Source: BOG-938 sp048498155
Lineage (GTDB): Bacteria; Pseudomonadota; Alphaproteobacteria; Caulobacterales; Caulobacteraceae
Assembly: GCA_048498155.1 (NCBI GenBank)
Contig: JBEHYN010000007.1
Coordinates: forward strand, 1 to 64,000
Length of the DNA: 64,000 nt
Reading direction: 5' to 3'
The notes beneath the pieces were generated by a model, which made no database searches, was not told the origin of the DNA, and worked only from the letters and a program-made list of their open reading frames with translations. A program made the translations under genes and the position numbers. Positions 23,714 through 32,540 of this stretch are shown piece by piece. The first letter of the stretch is position 1; the number at the start of each line of letters is the position of its first letter.

Positions 23714-24679
23714 ATGCCCAGCCCCCTCGCCGGCCGTCGTGTCGCCGTCCTGATGGGCGGGATCTCGCCTGAGCGGGACGTCTCGCTGGTGTCGGGCGCC
23801 GCCTGCGCCGAAGCCCTAGAACGTCTAGGCGCCAAGGTCAGCCAGGTGGATGCCGGACGAGACATCGCCCAGGTCCTGACGGCGCTGAAGCCCGACGCGG
23901 CCTTCAACGCCCTGCACGGCGCCTGGGGCGAGGACGGCTGCGTCCAGGGGGTGCTGGAGACCCTGGACATCCCCTATACCCACTCCGATGTCCTGGCTTC
24001 GGCCCTGGCGATGGACAAGGTCAAGGCCAAGGCGGTGCTGGCCGCAGCGGGGGTCATCGTGCCCGGCGGAGGACTGTTCGACCGCCACGAGGCGGCAAAC
24101 CGTCACGTCATGTCGCCGCCCTATGTGGTCAAGCCTAACGCCCAAGGCTCGTCGGTCGGGGTTTTTATTGTGTTGGACGGCGCCAATTCGCCGCCGCGCG
24201 AACTGGCCGCCGAGAGCTGGACCTTCGGCGAAGAAGTTCTGGTGGAACCCTATATTCCCGGCAAGGAACTGGCCGTCGCGGTGATGGGAAATCGGGCGCT
24301 GACCGTCACCGAAATCGTGCCGCGTACAGGCTTTTATGACTACGAGGCCAAGTATGGCGATGGGGGGTCATACCACGTCCTGCCAGCGGAAATTCCGGCG
24401 GGGGCCTTCGAGCGCGCCCTGCGTCAGGCCGAGTTGGCGCACGCTGCTCTTGGTTGCCAAGGTCTTACACGATCGGACTTTCGTTATGACGAATTTAACG
24501 ACCTTTTGGTCCTGTTAGAGGTCAACACCCAGCCAGGCATGACGCCGACCTCGCTCGCCCCCGAGCAGGCGGCCCAGCAGGGCCTTTCGTTCGACGACCT
24601 GGTTCTGTGGATTTTGGAGGAGGCCTATGGCCGCGGTGATGCGAGGAGGAGCGGGCGTTCAGCCCAAGCCCCGGCCTAA
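23714..24679 (+). CDS. ddl: D-alanine-D-alanine ligase
   Basis: The protein has 321 aa. It is an ATP-grasp enzyme with GGISPERDVSLVSG (DdlB-type N-terminus), FNALHGAWGEDGCVQG, VVKPNAQGSSVGV, and the C-terminal FEVNTQPGMTPTSL-like motif (here LLEVNTQPGMTPTSL). It makes D-Ala-D-Ala, the substrate added by MurF. In the usual alphaproteobacterial dcw order ddl follows murB. Here murB is about 15 kb away on the opposite strand and prmA is upstream. The 3' end overlaps ftsQ by 53 bp. Confidence 0.95.
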   Translation: MPSPLAGRRVAVLMGGISPERDVSLVSGAACAEALERLGAKVSQVDAGRDIAQVLTALKPDAAFNALHGAWGEDGCVQGVLETLDIPYTHSDVLASALAMDKVKAKAVLAAAGVIVPGGGLFDRHEAANRHVMSPPYVVKPNAQGSSVGVFIVLDGANSPPRELAAESWTFGEEVLVEPYIPGKELAVAVMGNRALTVTEIVPRTGFYDYEAKYGDGGSYHVLPAEIPAGAFERALRQAELAHAALGCQGLTRSDFRYDEFNDLLVLLEVNTQPGMTPTSLAPEQAAQQGLSFDDLVLWILEEAYGRGDARRSGRSAQAPA

Positions 24680-25544
24680 GACCCAGGCCCCTCGCGTCAA
24701 GGCGCCCACTCGCGCGCCGCGTGCTCCCGCCTACCAACCCGCCAAGCTGCAAGCCGCCCGCCACGTCGGGCTTAATCCCCGCCTGGCCGTCGCCATAGCC
24801 GCCGGGGTGGTCGCCCTGGGCCTGGGCGTCGCCCTGTTCACCGGATCACGCACCCAGACCGTCAGCCATGTGGCCGGCATGGCGCTGGCTCGCCAATTCG
24901 CCCTGTTTGGATTCGAGACCAAGACTGTGCGCGTTCAGGGATCCGAGCCAGGGGCTGAGCGTGATATTCTGGACGCTGCGGCGCTTGAAAAGAACACGCC
25001 GATCCTCGGCGTCGATCTGGAAGCCCTGCGTCGCCGCATCGAGACCGTCGGCTGGGTCAAGCAGGCCAAGGTGATCCGGCTTTTGCCCGACACCCTGGTC
25101 ATTTCGGTGGTCCCGCGCAACCTGCAAGCGGTCTGGCAATTCCAGGGCGTGGACCATGTGGTGGACGCGGAAGGCAGGATCGTGCCGGAGGCCGATCCCA
25201 GTCGCTACGCCGACCTGCCCTTGGTGGTGGGCGAGGGCGCGGGAGCGGCGGCGGGCGGCGTCTTGCCCTTGCTGCGCCAGCGGCCGCAATTGATGTCGCG
25301 GCTCGAAGCCCTGGTTCGGGTCGACGGCCGGCGCTGGGACCTGAGGCTGAAGGATGGCGGTATCATTCAGCTCCCGGCCGAGGGCGCGGATTCAGCTTTG
25401 ATCCAACTCGATCAGCTCGAGCAAAAGGCGCGGGTGATCGAACTGGGCTTTGAACGGATCGACTTGCGCGATCCGGACTTGGTGGCCGTCAGGCCAAAGG
25501 GAACGACGACGGAGCAGGCGGGAGCGGTCCCCCCCCAGCCGTAG
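24627..25544 (+). CDS. ftsQ: Cell division protein FtsQ
   Basis: The protein has 305 aa. A basic, proline-rich cytoplasmic N-terminus (1-50) is followed by one transmembrane helix (about 54-72, VAIAAGVVALGLGVALF), a POTRA domain (TKTVRVQGSEPGAERDILDAA...) and an FtsQ/DivIB beta domain (VKQAKVIRLLPDTLVISVVPRNLQAVWQ). FtsQ links FtsL/FtsB to the divisome in the periplasm. GAGGAGG precedes the ATG. The last codons contain an 8-C run (25529-25536), a possible slippage site. The downstream gap to ftsA carries a strong hairpin. Confidence 0.93.
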   Translation: MAAVMRGGAGVQPKPRPKTQAPRVKAPTRAPRAPAYQPAKLQAARHVGLNPRLAVAIAAGVVALGLGVALFTGSRTQTVSHVAGMALARQFALFGFETKTVRVQGSEPGAERDILDAAALEKNTPILGVDLEALRRRIETVGWVKQAKVIRLLPDTLVISVVPRNLQAVWQFQGVDHVVDAEGRIVPEADPSRYADLPLVVGEGAGAAAGGVLPLLRQRPQLMSRLEALVRVDGRRWDLRLKDGGIIQLPAEGADSALIQLDQLEQKARVIELGFERIDLRDPDLVAVRPKGTTTEQAGAVPPQP

Positions 25545-25563
25545 GCTGGAGGATCGCGCGGGG

Positions 25564-25580
25564 GCCCCCAGAATGGGGGC
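25564..25580 (+). terminator. Strong hairpin in the ftsQ-ftsA gap
   Basis: A 7-bp perfect stem (GCCCCCA / TGGGGGC) with a 3-nt loop is followed by GTTGTTTG and then the ftsA start 20 bp later. It could attenuate transcription into ftsA, stabilise RNA or modulate ftsA translation. There is no long U tract, so a full terminator is not certain. Confidence 0.45.
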
Positions 25581-25600
25581 GTTGTTTGGGAGGCGGCTGA

Positions 25601-26926
25601 ATGTCGCGGCTTGAAGACAGACGAGAAGCACGGGACGGGCTGAAGGCCCTGCATCCGCGCCAACAGGTAACGGCAGCGCTTGATCTAGGCGCATCCAAAG
25701 TCGCTTGTTTCATCATGAAGCCGGACGGCGTGCGCAAGGCTGACCGCACCCTGCAGCCGGCCGGCGTGGGCTATGTCCAGTCGCGAGGGGTGCGCGGCGG
25801 CGCCATCGTCAATACCGAAGAGGCGGTCGAAGCCATCGCCCAGGCGGTGGAGCGCGCCGAAACGGTCGCCGGGGTGCATGTTTCAGGCGTGACGGTCGCC
25901 ACCTCGGGCGGCCAGCTGGCCAGCCGCCGGGTCAGCGCCCGGGTGTCCCTGGGCGCCCGCCAAATCAATGACACCGATTGCTCGCGCGCCATCGCCCTGG
26001 CCGTGGCCCAGGCCCGCGCACCCGGAAGGCGGGCGATTCACCTTCTGCCGATCGCCTGGTCGGTGGACGCCCAGAAAGCCATCCGCGATCCGCGCGGCAT
26101 GTTTGGCCGCCAACTCGGGCTGGAGCTTCTGGTGGTCTCCATCAGCGAGGCTGCCTACCAGACCATCAGCTATTGCGTGGAGCGCGCGCACCTGAAGTTC
26201 GACGGCGTGGTCGCCGCCCCCTTCGCCTCGGCCCTCTCGGCCATTGAGGACGACGAGATGGACCTGGGCTGCATCTGCATCGACATGGGCGGCGGCTCGA
26301 CCACCGTCTCGGTGTTCTCCAACGGCTCGCTCGTGCATGTGGACGCCCTGGCCGTAGGCGGTGCGCACGTGACCGCCGATATCGCCCGCGGCCTGTCGAC
26401 CTCCATCTCCGGGGCCGAACGCATCAAGACCCTGCACGGCTCAGCCATCGCCTCGGCTAACGAGGACCGCGAGATGATCGAGGCCCCGCCGCGCGGCGAC
26501 GATCCGGGCGCCGGTCCCGTTGTGGCGCCCCGCTCTCTACTGAAGGGCGTGATCGCCCCGCGCGTGGAAGAAACGCTGGAGCTTTTGCGCGAACGCCTGA
26601 AGGCCTCCGGCTGCCCGCTGGAGCCGGGCGCCGGCATCGTCCTGACCGGCGGCGCCAGCCAACTGGCCGGAGTACGCGAGACCTGCGTTCGGGTATTCGA
26701 CCGTCCCGTGCGCTTGGGCCGCCCGCGCCGTGTGCCGCATCTCGCCGACGCCGCATCAGGCCCAGCCTTCTGCACGGCGGCCGGCGTCTTGCACCGCGCC
26801 GCCTTTGGCCCGCGCGAGGCCATCAGCAACGCCCGCATGGGTGGCTCAGCCCGCAAGCCCACGCCGATTTCGCCCAATGCCGGTCCGGTGGCGCGTGCGG
26901 CGGCGTGGCTGAGGGATAATTTGTAG
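25601..26926 (+). CDS. ftsA: Cell division protein FtsA
   Basis: The protein has 441 aa. It is an actin-like ATPase: phosphate-1 LDLGASKVACFI, an SHS2/1C insertion around GVTVATSGGQLASRRV, CICIDMGGGSTTVSVF (phosphate 2) and GAGIVLTGGASQLAGV (adenosine motif). The C-terminus NAGPVARAAAWLRDNL is the amphipathic helix that tethers FtsA, and so FtsZ, to the membrane. GGGAGGCGG precedes the ATG. A 210-bp regulatory region separates it from ftsZ, which has its own promoter elements. Confidence 0.95.
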   Translation: MSRLEDRREARDGLKALHPRQQVTAALDLGASKVACFIMKPDGVRKADRTLQPAGVGYVQSRGVRGGAIVNTEEAVEAIAQAVERAETVAGVHVSGVTVATSGGQLASRRVSARVSLGARQINDTDCSRAIALAVAQARAPGRRAIHLLPIAWSVDAQKAIRDPRGMFGRQLGLELLVVSISEAAYQTISYCVERAHLKFDGVVAAPFASALSAIEDDEMDLGCICIDMGGGSTTVSVFSNGSLVHVDALAVGGAHVTADIARGLSTSISGAERIKTLHGSAIASANEDREMIEAPPRGDDPGAGPVVAPRSLLKGVIAPRVEETLELLRERLKASGCPLEPGAGIVLTGGASQLAGVRETCVRVFDRPVRLGRPRRVPHLADAASGPAFCTAAGVLHRAAFGPREAISNARMGGSARKPTPISPNAGPVARAAAWLRDNL

Positions 26927-26956
26927 GGGCGGCGAATTGTCCCGGCCCCTGACTGC

Positions 26957-26965
26957 TTATCCACA
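26957..26965 (+). promoter_or_regulatory. Consensus DnaA box upstream of ftsZ
   Basis: TTATCCACA is a perfect 9-mer DnaA box 172 bp before the ftsZ start. DnaA activates ftsZ transcription in Caulobacter crescentus, which fits this position. Confidence 0.65.
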
Positions 26966-27020
26966 GCCAAACCCGTAGCGGGGCTGCAAATTTGTCCGTG
27001 AACGGTCTCCCCCAACGGGC

Positions 27021-27025
27021 GACTC
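27021..27025. promoter_or_regulatory. GANTC (CcrM) methylation site in the ftsZ promoter region
   Basis: GACTC lies 13 bp before the CtrA box. In Caulobacter, CcrM methylation at GANTC sites in the ftsZ promoter couples its transcription to replication. A 5-mer occurs often by chance, so the position is the main support. Confidence 0.4.
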
Positions 27026-27037
27026 ACTTTATGGCCC

Positions 27038-27052
27038 TTAACGGTCGATTAA
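27038..27052 (+). promoter_or_regulatory. CtrA box upstream of ftsZ
   Basis: TTAA-CGGTCGA-TTAA matches the full CtrA consensus TTAA-N7-TTAA, 85 bp before the ftsZ ATG. A further TTAAC half-site lies near 27070. CtrA represses ftsZ in Caulobacter by binding at this kind of site. Confidence 0.75.
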
Positions 27053-27136
27053 GGTTGGTGGCTTTTCATTAACCCTATCCGGCAAGAGGATGCCCGGCGG
27101 GCGGTCGCCGGGCAGCGTTCGAAGGAACGGGGTCCA

Positions 27137-28720
27137 ATGGCTATTCATCTGTCTGCGCCACGCACAACCGAGCTGAAGCCTCGCATCGTCGTCTTCGGCG
27201 TCGGCGGCGCCGGGGGCAACGCCGTCAACAATATGATCGAGGCGGGGTTGGAGGGCGTGGAGTTCGTCGTCGCCAATACCGACGCCCAGCAGCTTCAGTT
27301 TTCCAAGACCAATCAGCGCATCCAGTTGGGCGCCACCACCACCCAGGGCCTGGGCGCGGGCGCTCACCCGGAGGTGGGCATGTCGGCCGCCGAGGAATCC
27401 ACCCTTGAGATCGGCGAGCACCTGGACGGGGCGCATATGGTGTTCATCACCGCCGGCATGGGCGGGGGAACCGGCACCGGCGCGGCGCCAATCATCGCCA
27501 AGTGCGCGCGCGAGCGGGGCATTCTGACCGTGGGCGTGGTGACCAAGCCGTTCCAGTTCGAGGGCCGCCACCGTATGCGTCTGGCCGATGCTGGTATTTC
27601 CGAGCTGCAGCGCTACGTCGACACCCTGATTGTCATTCCCAATCAGAACCTGTTCCGTATCGCCAATGAGAAAACTACCTTCGCCGAGGCCTTCGGCATG
27701 GCCGATCAGGTGCTGCATTCCGGCGTGCGCTCGATCACCGATCTGATGGTGTTGCCCGGCCTGATCAATCTGGACTTCGCTGACGTCCGCACGGTGATGA
27801 CCGAGATGGGCAAGGCCATGATGGGCACCGGCGAGGCCGTGGGCGAGGACCGCGCGCTGATGGCCGCTCAGAACGCCATCGCCAATCCCCTGCTGGACGA
27901 AGTGTCGCTCAAGGGCGCCAAGGCCGTGCTGGTCAATGTCACCGGCGGTCTGGACATGACCCTGCTGGAAGTGGACGAGGCGGCCAACGCCATCTCGGCC
28001 GAGGTCGATCCTGACGCCAACATCATCTTCGGCGCCGCGTTCGATCCCGCCTTGGACGGCAAGATCCGTGTATCGGTGGTGGCCACCGGCATGGACGGCT
28101 CCGCCATCCAGGCTATCGAGCCTAAGCCGGTCCGTGTTGCAGCCCCGGCCCCGGCGCCGCGCCGCCTGGACGAGACCCTGGCCCAGCGCACCGCCGCCGC
28201 TAGCGAAGCTGCGCACCCCCACGCCGAAACCTTCGCCCTCGAACCCCTGGCCGAGCCCATTCGCGCTGCGGCCCACGCCGCCAGCCCCGAATGGAGCCTG
28301 GAGCCTTCGCCGCTGCAGACGCCCCGTCCGGCCGTCGACGCGCAGCCTGAACGGTTCGAGTCCTTTGAACCCGAGCTATATTTCGATGAGCCCCCCGTGA
28401 GGGCGTCGGTGGAGGACGAAGTTCGTCGCGAGCCGGCCATTGCGGCCCCCCGCGGCTATCAGGCTACAGTCCCAGCCGAAGAGCCGTTGTTCCCCGAAAT
28501 CGCCCCCAGCGAGGAACGTCGTCCCCGCAGCGGCCTGATGAGCCTGTTCGGCGGCCGGCGACGGCACGAGGAATCCTATCCGGAGACCCGCGAACATCGC
28601 GCGAGCGCGCCTGTTCCCCAAGCTCGCTCAACCGCATCGGCCCTATTGGCCGACGAGGAAAAGATCGACGAGGGGGAAGATTTGGAAATTCCGTCTTTCC
28701 TGCGTCGCCTGGCAAACTGA
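27137..28720 (+). CDS. ftsZ: Cell division GTPase FtsZ
   Basis: The protein has 527 aa. It is a tubulin-like GTPase with FGVGGAGGNAVNNM, the tubulin signature GGGTGTG (109-115), NLDFADVRTVM (T7 synergy loop, activates the neighbouring subunit's GTP) and a conserved core to about residue 320. A long disordered Pro/Glu/Ala linker (about 330-510) precedes the conserved C-terminal peptide LEIPSFLRRLAN, which binds FtsA and other tethers. The total length and linker are typical of Caulobacterales. AAGGAACGGGG precedes the ATG. Cell-cycle control is suggested by the DnaA, GANTC and CtrA sites upstream. Confidence 0.97.
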   Translation: MAIHLSAPRTTELKPRIVVFGVGGAGGNAVNNMIEAGLEGVEFVVANTDAQQLQFSKTNQRIQLGATTTQGLGAGAHPEVGMSAAEESTLEIGEHLDGAHMVFITAGMGGGTGTGAAPIIAKCARERGILTVGVVTKPFQFEGRHRMRLADAGISELQRYVDTLIVIPNQNLFRIANEKTTFAEAFGMADQVLHSGVRSITDLMVLPGLINLDFADVRTVMTEMGKAMMGTGEAVGEDRALMAAQNAIANPLLDEVSLKGAKAVLVNVTGGLDMTLLEVDEAANAISAEVDPDANIIFGAAFDPALDGKIRVSVVATGMDGSAIQAIEPKPVRVAAPAPAPRRLDETLAQRTAAASEAAHPHAETFALEPLAEPIRAAAHAASPEWSLEPSPLQTPRPAVDAQPERFESFEPELYFDEPPVRASVEDEVRREPAIAAPRGYQATVPAEEPLFPEIAPSEERRPRSGLMSLFGGRRRHEESYPETREHRASAPVPQARSTASALLADEEKIDEGEDLEIPSFLRRLAN

Positions 28721-28889
28721 TCAGGCGAATTTTTCCCTTGGGAATTGATCCGTATTTCCCAGGACTTAATCGCGAAACATTCCGAAACAGGAAGTGTTTT
28801 GCTGCACCGCAACCGCTCGCCTAGAAAAATATCGGGCGTCACCGTCAGCAGGATTCAGGCTGGCGGGTTTGCGGAAAGAACCAACGGTC

Positions 28890-29780
28890 TTGTCAGAGTT
28901 CCACCAGCACACCTTGGCGAGCTCGGCGATCTGCGCCGGGGTGGGACTTCATTCCGGACAGCATGTCCGCCTCTGCATTCGACCGGCCCATGCCGGATCG
29001 GGCATCGTGTTCGTGCGCACGGACGTGGAAGGCGACAACCGCGTCAAGGTGGCCGCCGAAGCGGTTGTGCAGGCGCGTCTATGCACCGTCATCGCCAATC
29101 GCGCCGGCGTCACCGTGGCCACCATTGAGCATCTGATGGCGGCGCTCGCGGCGCTGAACATCGACAACGCAGTGATCGAACTGGACGGGCCAGAGCTGCC
29201 GATCATGGACGGCTCGGCCCTGCCCTTCGTGCAGCTGCTCGACCGCGCGGGCCGCCGTCAACAGGACGCCGAGCGCAGCTATATCGAGGTATTGGATGCG
29301 ATTGAGGTCGTCGACGGCGACAAGTTCGCCCGCCTGTCACCCGCGGACCGCTTCGAAGTGGCGTTCGAGATCGAATTCCCCACTGCCTTGATCGGCCGTC
29401 AGCGGGTTGATCTGGCCGTAGACGAGGACAGCTTTCGCGCCGAGCTGGCCGACTGCCGCACCTTCGGCTTTGCCGCCGAGGTGGAAGCCTTGCGCGCGGC
29501 GGGCCTGGCGCGCGGCGGGTCACTGGAAAACGCAGTGGTGATCGACGGCGAGCGCCTGCTCAATCCAGAGGGTCTGCGTCGACCTGACGAATTCGTGCGC
29601 CACAAGGCGCTGGACGCGGTGGGCGACCTTTACACCCTTGGCGCGCCGCTGATCGGCCGCTTTGAAGGCGTCAAGGCCGGTCATGCCTTGAACAATCTGG
29701 TGGCGCGCGCGCTGCTAGAGCAGCCGCAAGCATGGCGTTTGCGACCCTTCTCCGAAGACCTCGCTCGCGCTGCGGTCTGA
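28890..29780 (+). CDS. lpxC: UDP-3-O-acyl-N-acetylglucosamine deacetylase
   Basis: The protein has 296 aa from a TTG at 28890, chosen because homology begins at SEFHQHTLASSAICAGVGLHSG and GGAAAG lies upstream. A longer frame back to 28794 adds a non-homologous leader. The zinc ligands are visible: TIEHLMAAL (first His) and RHKALDAVGDLYTLG (His and Asp). The catalytic base region HALNNLVARALL is near the end. It performs the committed step of lipid A synthesis. It follows ftsZ by 169 bp, the common alphaproteobacterial order. Confidence 0.93.
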   Translation: MSEFHQHTLASSAICAGVGLHSGQHVRLCIRPAHAGSGIVFVRTDVEGDNRVKVAAEAVVQARLCTVIANRAGVTVATIEHLMAALAALNIDNAVIELDGPELPIMDGSALPFVQLLDRAGRRQQDAERSYIEVLDAIEVVDGDKFARLSPADRFEVAFEIEFPTALIGRQRVDLAVDEDSFRAELADCRTFGFAAEVEALRAAGLARGGSLENAVVIDGERLLNPEGLRRPDEFVRHKALDAVGDLYTLGAPLIGRFEGVKAGHALNNLVARALLEQPQAWRLRPFSEDLARAAV

Positions 29781-29909
29781 ATTTCGCCCCAGAACTTCAC
29801 TATCCATCGCGTTTGCTCCGGCGGCCGGCTGGTGTAGAACCCATGGACAACGACCGCCCCGACAAGCCTGCCTTGGGGGGCGCACCCCTATCCTTTGACG
29901 CGAGGCGCC

Positions 29910-30779
29910 GTGCTCAGCCGTTATCGTAATCCGACCCTGATCAGCATGGCCGCCTTGGCCTGCGCCCTCACCTTGTCCGGGTGTGGCAAGAAAAAGCCGG
30001 AACTGACCATCGACGAACGCCCGGTGGAACTGATTTACAACACCGGAGCCGAACGGCTGGACAGTCGCCACTGGAGCGACGCGGTGGATTATTTCCACGA
30101 GGTCGAGCGCAACTATCCCTATTCGGAATGGGCCCGTCGGGCGGTGCTGATGACCGCCTTCGCCCACTATGAAGCCAATGGCTACGAAGAGGCTGTTGGC
30201 GACGCAGACCGGTTCATCTCGCTGTATCCCGGAAACGCCTCGGCGCCGTACGCCTATTATCTGAAGGCGATCTGCTACTTCGAACAGATTACAGACGTGG
30301 GCCGGGACCAGGCCACGACCGAACAAGCCCTGGCCAATCTGCGCGAAGTGGTCCGCCGCTTTCCCACCAGCCCCTACGCAGCCGACGCCCGCCTGAAGAT
30401 CGACATGGTCAATGACCAGCTCGCCGGTAAGGAAATGACCATCGGCCGCTGGTATCTGCGCCAGGATCAGCCCCTGGCGGCCATCGGTCGGTTCAAGTCG
30501 GTGATCGACCGCTACCAAACCACCTCCCACGCCCCAGAAGCGCTGTTCCGTATGGTGGAGGCCGACCTGACCATCGGCCTGTTCGACGACGCCAAGCGCA
30601 ATGCGGCGGTGCTCGGCTTCAACTATCCCGGCGATCCCTGGTACTCGGACGCCTATGACCTGATGAACGGCAAGGGCCTACGCCCGCAGGTGATCCCTAC
30701 CGCGCGCAAGCACGGGGTGGTCATCCCCGCCATCCACTTCCCCAAGGTCCCGAACCTGCTGAAGGTCCCCAAGCTTTAG
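29910..30779 (+). CDS. bamD: Outer-membrane assembly lipoprotein BamD
   Basis: The protein has 289 aa from a GTG at 29910 with GAGG five bases upstream; a TTG at 29895 would be less typical. The signal peptide ends in the lipobox LTLSGC. Five TPR-like repeats follow, with the family feature YNTGAERLDSRHWSDAVDYFHEVERNYPYSEWARRA. BamD is the essential lipoprotein partner of BamA in inserting beta-barrel proteins. It stands between lpxC and recN and is probably co-expressed with recN, which starts 51 bp later. Confidence 0.92.
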   Translation: MLSRYRNPTLISMAALACALTLSGCGKKKPELTIDERPVELIYNTGAERLDSRHWSDAVDYFHEVERNYPYSEWARRAVLMTAFAHYEANGYEEAVGDADRFISLYPGNASAPYAYYLKAICYFEQITDVGRDQATTEQALANLREVVRRFPTSPYAADARLKIDMVNDQLAGKEMTIGRWYLRQDQPLAAIGRFKSVIDRYQTTSHAPEALFRMVEADLTIGLFDDAKRNAAVLGFNYPGDPWYSDAYDLMNGKGLRPQVIPTARKHGVVIPAIHFPKVPNLLKVPKL

Positions 30780-30830
30780 CAGTGGCCACGCGCCATTGAG
30801 CCCGGCCAGATTCGCGCCCATCTTAGGTCC

Positions 30831-32531
30831 ATGCTTATTGGCCTCGGCATTCGCGACGTCGTTCTGATCGAAGCCCTCGACCTGTCCATCGGGCCGGGCC
30901 TCACAGCGCTGACCGGAGAAACTGGGGCGGGGAAATCGATCATCCTGGACGCCCTGGGCCTCGCCACCGGTGCGCGGGCCGATGCGGGTCTCGTGCGCCA
31001 TGGCCGCAGCCAGGCCAGCGCATCCGCTATCTTCGCGCCCCAGGCGGATCATGCCGTCTGGACCTTGCTCGACGAAAAGGGCGTGGCGTTTGAACGCGAC
31101 GAGGACCTAGTGCTGCGCCGTCAGTTGGGCGCGGACGGACGCTCGCGGGCTTTCGTCAACGATCAGGCGGTAGGCATTGGCGTGCTGCGTGAGATCGGCG
31201 AGGCGCTGCTGGAAGTGCACGGCCAGCACGAGACCGTAGGCCTGTTGGACGCGCGCAATCACCGCCCCCTGCTGGACGCCTACGCCGGCTGCGGCGCCTT
31301 GGCTGAGGCGACGGCCGGAGCCTGGAGCGACTGGCGCAAAGCCATCCAGGCCGCCGAAGCCCTGCGGATGGAGGCGGCCCGATCCATGGCCGAGCGCGAG
31401 GAATTGGCTCTGCGCCTGGCGGAGCTGGACCAACTGGACCCCAAGCCCGGCGAGGAAGAAGCCCTGGCCGGTGAGCGAGCCCTGCTGGGCGCCGCGGAAA
31501 AAGCCCTGGCAGACATCACCACCGCGCGCGACGCCCTGGGCGGCGAAGCGCTGTCCGGCAAGTTAGCCCAGGCCTTCCGCGCGCTGGAGCGGGCGCGCGA
31601 GCGGGCCATTCAGGCCGGGGCGAGCGAACAGAGCGCGCCGGTGCAGAAGATCATCGCCGCCGCCGCCGCCGTGGACCGGGCGCTGACCGAGGCGCAAGAG
31701 GCGGTGGCCGCCGTGGATATCGCCGCCGAGGCCTTGGCGTTCGAACCGGACGGGCTTGAGAAAGCCGAGGAGCGCCTGTTCGCCTTGCGGGCCCTGGCCC
31801 GCAAGCTTGGCGTGGCCGTGGAATTACTGCCCGACGAGCGCCGTCGCATCGCCCAGGCCCTGCACGGCATAGAAGACGCCGAGGCCGCCCAGGCCCAGGC
31901 CGACAAGGCGGTGCACGCTGCTCGGTCAGTCTATCTGCAGGAGGCCGCCGCCCTCAGCCGCGCGCGCGTGGCGGCGGGCGAGGACCTTGCCCAGGCGGTC
32001 AATGACGAGCTGCCGCCGCTCAAGCTGGACAAGGCCAAGTTCCGCGTGGCGATCGAACTTCTGCCGGAAGACCGCGCCGGGCCTTCGGGTATGGACCGGG
32101 CTGAGTTCCAGATCTCGACCAACAGCGGAGCGCCGTTCGGGCCGCTGGGCGCCATCGCCTCGGGCGGAGAATTGGCGCGCTTCGCCTTGGCGCTGAAGGC
32201 GGCCCTGGCCACGCGCGGCGATCAGGCTCAGCCCCTGATGATCTTCGACGAAGTGGACCAGGGCGTAGGCGGCGCCGTAGCCGACGCGGTGGGCCTGCGG
32301 CTCAAGCGCCTGGCGCGCAACGCCCAGGTGTTGGTGGTCACGCACAGCCCCCAGGTGGCGGCGCGTGCGGAGGCGCACTGGCGGGTGTCCAAATCAGGGG
32401 GCGATCCGGTGCGCACCGCGGTGGACGTGCTGGACCCCAAGGCCCGCGAGGAAGAACTGGCGCGCATGCTCGCCGGGGCAGAAGTAACCGAAGCGGCGCG
32501 GGCCGCGGCGCGGGCGCTGATGGATGCGTGA
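30831..32531 (+). CDS. recN: DNA repair protein RecN
   Basis: The protein has 566 aa. It is an SMC-like ATPase: LTGETGAGKSIILDALGLATGARA (Walker A, 23-47 region), LLEVHGQHETVGLLD (RecN-specific), a coiled-coil middle rich in Ala/Glu (about 160-390), IASGGELARFALALKAALA (ABC signature) and PLMIFDEVDQGVGGAVAD (Walker B and D-loop). It acts in double-strand break repair. I saw no GTTC-N7-GTTC LexA box in the 51-bp gap before it, so if it is SOS-regulated the control lies further upstream. ligA starts 9 bp after its stop. Confidence 0.93.
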   Translation: MLIGLGIRDVVLIEALDLSIGPGLTALTGETGAGKSIILDALGLATGARADAGLVRHGRSQASASAIFAPQADHAVWTLLDEKGVAFERDEDLVLRRQLGADGRSRAFVNDQAVGIGVLREIGEALLEVHGQHETVGLLDARNHRPLLDAYAGCGALAEATAGAWSDWRKAIQAAEALRMEAARSMAEREELALRLAELDQLDPKPGEEEALAGERALLGAAEKALADITTARDALGGEALSGKLAQAFRALERARERAIQAGASEQSAPVQKIIAAAAAVDRALTEAQEAVAAVDIAAEALAFEPDGLEKAEERLFALRALARKLGVAVELLPDERRRIAQALHGIEDAEAAQAQADKAVHAARSVYLQEAAALSRARVAAGEDLAQAVNDELPPLKLDKAKFRVAIELLPEDRAGPSGMDRAEFQISTNSGAPFGPLGAIASGGELARFALALKAALATRGDQAQPLMIFDEVDQGVGGAVADAVGLRLKRLARNAQVLVVTHSPQVAARAEAHWRVSKSGGDPVRTAVDVLDPKAREEELARMLAGAEVTEAARAAARALMDA

Positions 32532-32540
32532 AATATCAAG

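Noticed and set aside
27038..28276. 412-aa open frame antisense to ftsZ
   Set aside because: Shadow of ftsZ, Gly/His-rich with no domain, and it would overlap the ftsZ control region.
28725..28755. TTCCC/GGGAA hairpin after ftsZ as a terminator
   Set aside because: The stem is only 5 bp and there is no U tract after it, so it is not supportable as a terminator.
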